From assembly GCF_000186865.1 (NCBI RefSeq), contig NW_008705571.1, positions 956,530 through 1,020,529 of the forward strand: 64,000 nucleotides of DNA, written 5' to 3'. Origin of the DNA: Aureococcus anophagefferens. Its lineage: Eukaryota; Sar; Pelagophyceae; Pelagomonadales; Pelagomonadaceae. The notes beneath the pieces are model-generated. The model worked only from the letters and a program-made list of their open reading frames with translations. It was not told the DNA's origin and did no database searches. The position numbers and the translations under genes were made by a program. This document shows positions 43,625 to 51,525 of the stretch, in pieces; the first letter of the stretch is position 1, and the number at the start of each line of letters is the position of its first letter.

Positions 43625-45388
43625 CTAGTCGGCCTCGGCCGGGAACGCGGCGATCTCCGGGAAGAGGAAGACGCCGCTGTTCGCGAGGTCGTCGAAGAGG
43701 GGCTTCTGCTTGTCGCGCTTGCGCTTCTTGCGCTTCTTCTTGGAGCCGGCCGCGGCGGCCGCGGCGGCCGCGGCGTCGCGGAGGGCCGTGAGGTGGGCGA
43801 TGGCGTCGGCCGCGGACGCGTGGGCCGCCGGCGCGGCCGCGAGCAGCGCGCCGCGGAGCGCGCGCGCGTCGCGGAGCGGCGCGAGGCACGCGAGGCGCGC
43901 GGTCGCGCTCTCCATGGGCGTCCGGGGCGTCGCCGCCGGCCGCGGCGACGCGCCGCCGGGGCCCGGCCCCAGCGGCGCGAGCGGGCCCGCCGCGGGCGTC
44001 TCCGGCGCGCCCGCGGGCGCGGCGCCGCCGCCGCCGGGCGAGAAGAGGCCCGCGGGCGCGGCCGCGGCCGCGTCGCCGCCGCCGGGCGACAGCGGCGCCG
44101 CCGCCGCGGGCGCCGCCGGCGCCTCCGCCTCCGCGTCCGCGTCGACCCGCGTCGCCGCCTCCGACGCCGGCGCGGCCGCGTCGTCGCCGGGCGCGTCCGC
44201 CGCCCGGGGCGCGTCCGCGCCGCGGACGCGGCCCGCGAGCGCCTCGAGGCGGTCGAAGCCGCCGGAGGCGAGCTTCGCGCGGACCGCCGACTGCGTGAAG
44301 ACGGAGAGCGCGAAGCCGTGGGCCGCGGCGAGGCTCAGCACGTCCTTGGCCTCGTCCTCGCCCTCGAACGCGAGGGGCCCGCCGGCCGCGCACCGCGCGG
44401 CGCGGAGCTCCGTCGCCCAGGCCGGCCCGCCGCCGTCGTGGAGGGCCCGGAGGGCCCGGTGGAGCAGCGCCGCCGGGTCGTCGAAGTTGAAGCGCACGGA
44501 GCCCGTGCCGTGGACGATGGCGACGGCCTCGTTGAGCAGGCTCTTGAGCTCGCGGCGCACGAGCGAGCTGAGCGCCTCCGCGTGGCGGCCCTCGAGCTCG
44601 GACTCGCCGCCGCCGCCGAGGAGGAGCGCCACCTCGTCGCGCAGGAACGCGGCCGCGCGCGCGGCGCGCCGCCCCGCGCCGGGCCGCGCCGCCTCGGCGC
44701 CGAGCGCGGCAGCGACGGACCGCACGCCGTCGCGCGTCCGCGCGTCGCCCGCGGCGACGAGCGCGCCCACGGCGTCGGCGCGGCTCAGGGCCTCGTGGAG
44801 GTGCTCGAGGAGGCCCGCGGCCTGGTCGTCGCTCGGCGCGGCCTCGGGCCGCGGCGCCGCGGCGTCGGCCGGCGGCGCCTCGCGCGGCGCGCCGAAGTCG
44901 AGCGCGGAGAGCTCGCTCGACGCGAAGGTCACGCGCTGGCGCTTCCGCGGCCGCTCCTCGGTCGGCTCCGGCGCGTTGAGGAACTGGTGGCCGCTCGCGC
45001 GCCGCGCGGCCTCGAGGCTCGACAGCGGGCTCAGCGACGCGGCCTTGCCCCGCGGGCCGGGCGTCGCGTCGAGCCGCCGCCGCTCCTCGTCCGCGGCGTC
45101 GCCGAGGATGGCCGCCTCGGCGCGCACGAGGGCGCCGAGGAACTCCCAGAGCGGCGAGTCGCCGGGGAGCGCCGGGTCGTCCTCCTCCTGCGTGACCATC
45201 GCCGCCGACGTCGCCGACGCGTCCGACTCGCCGCTCGGCGAGCCGCCGTCGCGCGGCCGCGTCGCCGCCGCGACGCGCCGCAGCACGTCGGGGTAGCTCG
45301 CCGTCGACGCGCCCCCGCAGGACGGGCGCGGCGCCGCCTTCGACGACGACGCGCCAAACATATTTCGAAAGCCCAAACCCGAGAGCAT
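43625..45388 (-). CDS. Ala/Pro-rich nuclear-type protein
   Basis: A 587-residue protein with no recognised domain. A PRKRQR basic patch near residue 160 and a strong C-terminal nuclear signal (KKKRKKRKRDKQK) suggest nuclear or nucleolar location. The middle (about residues 200-400) is helical with conserved-looking hydrophobic positions (FLRDEVALLLGG, LVRRELKSLLNEAVAIVHG). A Gly/Ala/Pro low-complexity region with repeated L-F-S-P-G-G-G or L-S-P-G-G-G motifs follows. The end (LFDDLANSGVFLFPEIAAFP) is a distinct short motif. The start was placed at MLSGLGFRNMFG; the frame is open to 45571 but that stretch is Arg-rich leader sequence. Confidence 0.55.
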   Translation of the reverse strand: MLSGLGFRNMFGASSSKAAPRPSCGGASTASYPDVLRRVAAATRPRDGGSPSGESDASATSAAMVTQEEDDPALPGDSPLWEFLGALVRAEAAILGDAADEERRRLDATPGPRGKAASLSPLSSLEAARRASGHQFLNAPEPTEERPRKRQRVTFASSELSALDFGAPREAPPADAAAPRPEAAPSDDQAAGLLEHLHEALSRADAVGALVAAGDARTRDGVRSVAAALGAEAARPGAGRRAARAAAFLRDEVALLLGGGGESELEGRHAEALSSLVRRELKSLLNEAVAIVHGTGSVRFNFDDPAALLHRALRALHDGGGPAWATELRAARCAAGGPLAFEGEDEAKDVLSLAAAHGFALSVFTQSAVRAKLASGGFDRLEALAGRVRGADAPRAADAPGDDAAAPASEAATRVDADAEAEAPAAPAAAAPLSPGGGDAAAAAPAGLFSPGGGGAAPAGAPETPAAGPLAPLGPGPGGASPRPAATPRTPMESATARLACLAPLRDARALRGALLAAAPAAHASAADAIAHLTALRDAAAAAAAAAGSKKKRKKRKRDKQKPLFDDLANSGVFLFPEIAAFPAEAD

Positions 45389-45849
45389 CGAGCAAGTCTC
45401 GGGTTCCTGGGACCACGGTTTCCTAGCGCGCGGCGGTGAAACGCGGCGTCCCCGGGGTCGTCCTCGAGGTTCGCGACGGTTTTGGTGCCGCGGCGCCGGT
45501 GGGAACGCAAGCGCGCGAGCGCGAGCGCGACGGTTTCGGCGGCGAACCTTCCCGGCGCCCGGGAGAAGCAACTGCGAGTGCGTCGCGCCCCTTCGAGTGA
45601 TGGAGGGACCGGCGAGCGACTCGCGGCGGAGGGAGCGGCCCGAGGAGGGAGCGCAGGCCTGCGCGCGCGCGGCTTGGCGCCGCGCTCAAAAACCTTGTGT
45701 TGGCGCTTCGAGCTCGAGCTCGCTTGAATTGCCCGGAGCCTCAAGTGCTGGGAAAGATCCTTACGTCATCGCCATGTTTCCCTTTTTATCCGCAGCCCCT
45801 CCCCATAGGACTAAAGTTCCCACGAACTATCCCCCCTTTTCCCTCCTTT
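45389..45849. other. 461-bp gap without a convincing gene
   Basis: It lies between the start of the nuclear-type protein and the stop of the DNA-modification homologue, both on the minus strand. Open frames on either strand here are Arg/Pro/Ala-rich shadows of GC-rich sequence. The stretch from about 45720 to 45850 is less GC-rich and pyrimidine-rich and may hold the 3' end of the upstream transcript and the promoter of the downstream gene. No RNA gene was recognised. Confidence 0.5.
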
Positions 45850-47156
45850 TTACCTCTTCGGAATCGCCACGTGGTGCTCGAAGTCGCGGCAGGGCGGCTT
45901 CGGGAGCGCGGCGAACGCGTAGCTCGCGAGGGGCTCGTACTTGAGGATCGCGCTGCAGTACTTCGCGCTCTTGACGCGCTCGTACTTGTCGAACTCGCAG
46001 AGCTGGAACTGGACGTCGTGGATGTCGATGTTTCGGGCCGCGCACCACGCGGGCTTCTCGCGGACGCAGAACGCGTGGACGAGGCGCACCTCCTCGAGGA
46101 AGCGGGCCTCGGCGAGCGCCCTCTCCGCGCCGCGCGACCCCCAGTCGACGTCCCGCCCCGCGATGCGGTTCAGGCCCCGGCGCGCGCCCGGCCCGACGAG
46201 CGTGAAGTCCCCGGCGTCCTCGACGAGCGCCGCCACCGACGGCCACCACGCGGCGTCGAGGAGCAGCTCCTTGGCCATGAAGCCCGAGCCCCCGAAGCCC
46301 CGGACGCCGCGGAGCGCGCCCGCGAAGTCGCGCCACGACGTCCTCGCCGCGGGCAGCCGCGGGAGCGCCGCCGCGAGGTCCGCGACGCGGCGCGCGGCGC
46401 GCTCGTAGGCGCCCCGCGGCGGCGCCGACGCGCCGACGCCCCGCTCCGCGTTGAAGAGCGGCCGCCGGTAAGCCCGCGTGAACGCGTGGAGGCCTACGAC
46501 GCGCGGCGGTGGACCTCGGGCACCCGCGGGACGCCGTTTCGCGGACCCGCGCGCCAGCAGGCCTCCGCGGCGCCGAGGCACGCGTCCGCGTCGAACGACG
46601 CGCGCCAGCCGTAGCGCTCCGCGTGGGCGACGGTCCCGAAGGCGCGGAAGACGGCGCAGTTGATCAGCACCTCGCCCGCCGGGGCGTCGCGGTGGGCCGC
46701 GCCGTGGTGGTCCCGCAGCCACCGCGTCGTCCGGTCGTCCTCGCGTTTCACGTTCGTGAACCGGCGCGCGCGCAGGATGGCGTCCTTGGACCAGGGCCAG
46801 GGCCGCCCGGCCTCCTTGCGCTTGCGCGCCTTGTCGCGCCTGGCCATGAACTCGAGGAACGCGCGGCCGCGCGCGGGCGCCACGGCGGCCGGGCCCGCGG
46901 GCAGCGGGCGGAAGACCGCGCGCGCGACCCTCCGCTTCCTCCGCGGCGGCGGCGGCGGCGCGAAGGCCTCGACGACGGCGTCGGCCTTTTTCGAGGCGCA
47001 GAAGAGCTGCTGCAGCTTCGTCCGCTTCGACTGCATGAGCGGCGACGGCGGCCCGACGAAGAGGTGCCTGAAGGGCAGGGGCTTCCTGCGCCGCTTCTGC
47101 ATGGCCGTGAGGGCCGCGCCGGGCACGATGAGGGTCCGGCGCTTGAGGATGCCCAT
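45850..47156 (-). CDS. Homologue of 5-hydroxymethyl-uracil DNA kinase / thymine-pyrophosphorylase (DNA glycosylase superfamily)
   Basis: About 417 residues, in two frames joined near 46494-46547. The first part has basic segments, then FLEFMARRDKARKRKEAG, PWPWSKDAILRARRFTNVKR and REDDRTTRWLRDH. This is the helical signature of the HMUDK/AGPT-pyrophosphorylase clade, described in phage DNA hypermodification systems and a few eukaryotes. GEVLINCAVFRAFGTVAHAE follows. The second part continues with LHAFTRAYRRPLFN and VGPGARRGLNRIAG, also typical. A GT-AG intron 46494-46546 or a GC-AG one from about 46534 restores the frame; a frameshift is possible. Family members modify or excise 5-substituted pyrimidines in DNA. 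Substrate here is unknown. Divergent from the SANT gene. Confidence 0.65.
46494..46546 (-). other. Possible 53-nt intron or frameshift
   Basis: The donor GTCCGC and acceptor CGTCGTAG restore the reading frame in phase 1. A GC donor nearer the acceptor would do so too. The segment is as GC-rich as the exons, so the splice is not secure. Confidence 0.4.
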
Positions 47157-47313
47157 GGATTTTGTTCGACGACGCTCACGACGCTGCCGAACACGGCCGA
47201 ACACTGCCTCACGAAGCAGCCCTGATCAGATCCATGCTTCGGAGAGCTCGGTTCTGCATCGAAGTCATCGTGCCTTCAGCACTGGCGAATTTTGAACACA
47301 GGGCTCGACCAAC

Positions 47314-49054
47314 ATGGCGGTGAGCCTGGACGACTTCGAGGCCCAGGCGGCGCACCACGGCGAGAACGACGACGGTCGGGACTTTTTGGACGGCGACGAG
47401 GACGAGGAGGCGTTCTACCGCGCCTGGCTGCAGGAGACGCTGGACAGCGACGACGGCGACGGCGCCTACGACGAGCTCAAGGACGGCGACTTCGCCGTCG
47501 GCGACAGCGACGACGACGACGACGAGGGCGACGACGACGACGACGACACGGGCGCCGACGGCGCGAGCCACTCGACGTGGGGCGAGGCCGTGCCGCGCGG
47601 CGAGCTACAAGCCCTGCTCCGCGACGCGGGCGCGGCCGTCGGCGGCGCCCGCGCGCCCCTCGCGACGCCGGAGCAGCTCGGCGGCTTCACGTCGGAGCTC
47701 GGCGCGTCGCCCGAGTCCATGGCCGCGCTCAGCGCCGTCGTCCGCGCCCAGGTCGGCCGCCACTTCGAGCTTTTGGTCGAGACGATGGCGCGCGGCGACG
47801 ACACGGACAAGAGCCTGAGCGCGCCCTACGCCAAGTCCATGTCCCTCCTGTTAGAGCTCCAATCCATGGCGCGGTCGAACCGCGTCTCCGCGGAGACGCG
47901 CGCGGCGCTCCGGCGCGGCGGCGACTCGACGGCCGTCGCGCTCACGCGGCGGCGCGCGGGCGCGTCCGCGAACGACGCGCTCGTGCTGGACCAGGTGCCG
48001 GGCCTCGGCCGCGTCGACGAGGTCTTCCGCGTGCTCGAGTCCGGCGCCGTCGCCCGGGGCGACGGCCGCGCGGTGCTCGCGCGCGCGGGCGTCCCGCCGG
48101 CGACGTTCGCGACGCCCGCGCCGCCGGAGGACGGCGCGATGAGCTTCACGCCCGGCGNNNNNNNNNNNNNNNNNNNNNNNNNNNNNNNNNNNNNNNNNNN
48201 NNNNNNNAGTCGAAGGAGCTGCTCATGTTCCGCGTGCAGACGCTGGCGAAGGCGGCCGACGGCAACGGCGTCGCGCGGTTCCGGAGCCGGCGCGCGCGGC
48301 GGCCCAAGGGGTCGACGAAGTGGCAGTCCTACGACGACCGCGTGTTGGCGCTGGGCGCCACGGGCTACGCGCGCGAGTGGACGGCGATCCAGCAGGAGCT
48401 GCTCCCGCACCGGCAGACGTCGGACATGCGGAAGCGCTGGAAGAAGATCGAGGCGGCCTGGGCGCCCAAGCTGGCGGAGTTGAAGGCCTCCGGCGCGGAC
48501 CTCAAGGCCAAGGCCGCCGAGGCGCGCCTCGTGCGGGACCGCGCGGCCAAGGTCGCCGCCGTCGCGGGCCGCGTCGTCGAGACGCCGCAGCTCTGGTACC
48601 CGGACGGCATGGAGCGGCCGGACTACGCCTTCGACAACGACTCGGCGTCGCTGTCGACGTCCCTGCGGGGCGGCTCCGCGGCGCCGGGGACGCGCGGGTC
48701 CGCGTCCGCGCACTCGGGCGCGGGCGCGCCGCCGCCGGGCGCGCGCCGGCCCATCTCCGAGGGCACGCTCGCCGCGTTCGCGTTCGCCGACGAGTCCCAG
48801 CGGCCGGGCGACGAGTTCTCCATGCCCTGCCTGCCGTCGGACCTGACGCAGCAGCCCGCGAGCCCCCGCGGCGGCGGCGGCGACGACGACGACAGCGACG
48901 GCGAGGAGGTGCTCGAGGAGGGCGCCGTCGACGCCATGGCCGCGCCGCCGCGGCCGTTGCCGCCGCTCGGGCCGCCGGACGCGAGCCGCGAGGCCATGCC
49001 GCCGCCGCCGCCCAAGGCGCCGACGCCGAAGAAGAAGCGCGCCCGGCCGCCGCG

Positions 49055-49091
<37 letters not shown>

Positions 49092-49397
49092 AATCCGCCG
49101 GACCCCGCGCCGCCGGACGACGACGACGACCGGCCGCTCGTCGAGGAGGGCGCGGCGGCGTTCCGCCGCGACCCGAACCTCGTCATCGACGCCGAGCCCT
49201 TCTCCGCCATGTTCAGCGACTCGCAGTTCAACGACCTCATGTCGCTCGCGGGCGTCGCGTCGAGCAACTCGGGGGGCGAGCCGTCGCCGAAGAAGCCCAA
49301 GACGACGCGAAAGAAGGCGAAGAAGCCCAAGGCGAAGAAGGGCGGCTCCTCCTTCTTCAGCGACGTCATGAACGCCGTCGGCCCCGGGGATTCGTAA
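47314..49397 (+). CDS. SANT/Myb-like nuclear protein (GON4L-like), interrupted by an assembly gap
   Basis: About 690 residues, depending on the true gap length. The N-terminus is strongly acidic (Asp runs near residues 60-85). A helical segment (RAQVGRHFELLVETMARG) recalls the helix before the repression domain in GON4L. After the gap, a SANT-like domain (WQSYDDRVLALGATGYARE to MRKRWKKIEAAW) is visible, followed by Pro/Ala-rich linkers and basic ends (PKKKRARPP, PKKPKTTRKKAKKPKAKKG). Nuclear transcriptional or chromatin role inferred. The 50-N run at 48158-48207 is a scaffold spacer, which is why the two halves fall in different frames. It is head to head with the DNA-modification homologue. 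Confidence 0.65.
48158..48207. other. Assembly gap of 50 Ns
   Basis: A run of 50 N inside the SANT-protein gene. The length is conventional; missing sequence could be shorter or longer. Confidence 1.
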
Positions 49398-49437
49398 GCT
49401 CGTTACTGATTTCGGGGGGAGGGGGCTATGTGGCGTT

Positions 49438-51339
49438 CTAGACGAAGTTCTTGGTGGGCGAGTCGAAGCTCGCCATCTCGGTCTCGGGGTAGGTGTCGCG
49501 GTAGGTGTCGCGGCGGCTGCTGGCGTAGTGGCCCTGGTCGCCGTCGTCCTCCGCGTCCCAGAGGGAGACCGCGTCGCGGCTGCGCGACGCGTGGCCGCCG
49601 CCGCCGTAGCCGCCGCCGCCGCCGCGGCTCTTGCGGCACGTGCAGCAGCCGCCGAGGTAGAGGATGCAGGAGAGGATGATGAGGATGAGGGCGCCGCCGA
49701 CGCCGTAGAAGATGGGCAGCATGTCCTCGGTGTCGTCGGAGCCGCCGTCGCCGCCGTCGCCGCCGTCGTCGGGGGTCGGCCGCGGCGACACGTCGACGGC
49801 GCCCGTCGGCCGGGGCGACGGCGCGGGCGACGGCTTCGGCGTCGCCTCCGGGGCGGCGCCTCGGGGCTCCTCCGTCGGCCGGGGCGACGACGCGGGGGGC
49901 TCCGGCGTCGGCCGGGGCGACGGCGCGGGCTCGACCGCGCCGCCCGCGGCGTCGCAGTCGTCGCCGGCGTAGGCCTTGCCCGCGTCCCAGCAGGTCTGGC
50001 GGCAGGCCGCCGCGGCGACCCAGACGTCGTCGTCGCCGCACTTGCCGACGAGGCCGATGGACGTCTCGTACGACTCGCAGGTGTAGCCGTTGCGCTCCAT
50101 CCAGTCCGTGACCGCGTCGTCGCAGCCGTAGAGCACGGGCACGGGCTCCGTGGGCTTGGCCGTCGGCGCGGGCACGGGCTCCGTGGGCTTGGCCGTCGGC
50201 GCGGGGGCCTCGGGCGCCGCGCCGCCCGCCGCGTCGGCCGTGGGCTTGGCCGTCGGCGCGTAGAGCGTCGTCGGCGCGTAGGACGGGCCGACCGCCTCGC
50301 CCCCCGCCTCGGGAGCCTCGGGAGCCTCGGCCGTCGGCGCGGGCGACGGCGCAGAGGGCGACGCGGCGCCCGCTTCGTAGTAGTAGTAGTAGTAGTAGTC
50401 GTAGTAGGGCGCTAAGCGGTCGCGGTACGAGTAGGAGTACGTGCCGTCGTCGAGGGCCTCGTCTTCGTCGCCGCTGAGGAACGGATCTGCCAGAGTCTTC
50501 TTCTCAAAGTCCCCGATCGTCGTCTGCTCGCCGGAGTAGTAGAGGATGTCGTCGCCGTCGCCGCCGTAGAGGTCGTTGTACTGGCCGCGGACGTTGACGA
50601 CGTCGTCGCCCGCGCCCGCGTCGACGTCGCTATCGTCGACGTCGACGAGGTCGATGTAGTCGTCGCACGCGCTGCCCGCGACGGTCAGCGACGCGCTGCC
50701 CCGGATGTCGATCTCGTCGCCGGGCAGGCACCCGCCGCCGCCCGGCGGGCCCGCGGAGATCAGCGAGTTCTTCACGTTCCAGATCATGAGCATGTCTTTG
50801 CCCTCGCCGCCCCAGACGCGGTTCCGGTCGAGGTTGGTCGACGCGGACGTGCCCAGCTCTACGTAGTCGTTCCCCGGGCCGGCGTCGATGGACAGCGCCT
50901 CGCCCTCGCCGACGATGAGGTCGTCGCCCTCGCCGCCCTCGATCTCGACGTAGACGGCTTCGTCGCCGAGCACCTCGCCGCTCCGGAAAACAAAGATCTC
51001 GTCGCGGCCCGGGCCGCCGTCGACGGCGCCGTCCTTGCCCTCGCCGAGGATGACGACGTCGTCGCCCTCGCCCGCGTCGACGACCGCGTAGTCGCCCGTG
51101 ACGAAGAGGCAGTCGTTGAAATCCGAGCCCGTCACGGTCTGAGACGCCGCGTCCCCGTCGTAGCAGACGCACGCGGTCCGGCCCGAGAAGTCGAGGTCTT
51201 CGGCGGACGACGCGTCGACGCACTTGACGCCACCGGGCGCGGGGCAGCACGCGTCGCAGGTCGGGTTCCGATGGTCGCAGGTGTCGGGGACGGCGGCGCG
51301 CCCGACGGCGACGCAGGCGATGAGGAGCCGGAGGCGCAT
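49438..51339 (-). CDS. Type I surface protein with GGxGxD calcium-binding repeats
   Basis: A 633-residue protein. The signal peptide is MRLRLLIACVAVGRA. The ectodomain (about 75-300) has irregular nine-residue beta-roll repeats of the RTX form G-x-G-x-D (AGEGDDVVILGEG, GGPGRDEIFVF, GGEGDDLIVGEG, AGPGNDYVELG, GGDGDDILYYSG), which bind calcium. A Tyr run (YYDYYYYYYYE), Pro/Thr-rich stalks with APTAKPTEPV repeats, and a small Cys domain (CRQTCWDAG) follow. A membrane helix (FYGVGGALILIILSCILYL) with juxtamembrane Cys comes next, then a Gly-rich cytosolic tail with Tyr sites (RDTYRDTYPETEM). It is most like an adhesion or wall protein. No toxin catalytic or pore domain is present. Confidence 0.75.
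   Translation of the reverse strand: MRLRLLIACVAVGRAAVPDTCDHRNPTCDACCPAPGGVKCVDASSAEDLDFSGRTACVCYDGDAASQTVTGSDFNDCLFVTGDYAVVDAGEGDDVVILGEGKDGAVDGGPGRDEIFVFRSGEVLGDEAVYVEIEGGEGDDLIVGEGEALSIDAGPGNDYVELGTSASTNLDRNRVWGGEGKDMLMIWNVKNSLISAGPPGGGGCLPGDEIDIRGSASLTVAGSACDDYIDLVDVDDSDVDAGAGDDVVNVRGQYNDLYGGDGDDILYYSGEQTTIGDFEKKTLADPFLSGDEDEALDDGTYSYSYRDRLAPYYDYYYYYYYEAGAASPSAPSPAPTAEAPEAPEAGGEAVGPSYAPTTLYAPTAKPTADAAGGAAPEAPAPTAKPTEPVPAPTAKPTEPVPVLYGCDDAVTDWMERNGYTCESYETSIGLVGKCGDDDVWVAAAACRQTCWDAGKAYAGDDCDAAGGAVEPAPSPRPTPEPPASSPRPTEEPRGAAPEATPKPSPAPSPRPTGAVDVSPRPTPDDGGDGGDGGSDDTEDMLPIFYGVGGALILIILSCILYLGGCCTCRKSRGGGGGYGGGGHASRSRDAVSLWDAEDDGDQGHYASSRRDTYRDTYPETEMASFDSPTKNFV
50137..50202. repeat. 33-bp tandem repeat, two copies
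   Basis: It encodes P-A-P-T-A-K-P-T-E-P-V twice in the stalk of the surface protein. Confidence 0.8.
50377..50400. repeat. GTA trinucleotide tract encoding polytyrosine
   Basis: About eight GTA units read as TAC codons on the minus strand, giving a run of seven Tyr in the ectodomain. Confidence 0.8.
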
Positions 51340-51525
51340 CTGGGTGGTGTTTTTTCTCTCGTCACACCAGGCGAGCGGGGGGCCGCGACGGGGGGGAGGT
51401 CGGCAACACCTGCGGAGAAGCGCGAAGCGAGTTTTTGTGGATCTTTCTTGGCGAGCCCACTCGAGATTAGAGCGACCAGGATCGTGGTCAAGGGCGCGTG
51501 AACCGGCTCGTCGCGCGTCGAAAAG

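Noticed and set aside
45597..46614. Plus-strand open frames in and beside the 461-bp gap
   Set aside because: They are low-complexity Arg/Ala-rich and overlap the DNA-modification homologue antisense; no domain or targeting signal.
49438..51339. Reading the GGxGxD protein as an RTX toxin
   Set aside because: There is no toxin catalytic or pore-forming region and no type I secretion signal. It has a eukaryotic signal peptide, stalk and membrane helix, so a surface protein is the better reading.
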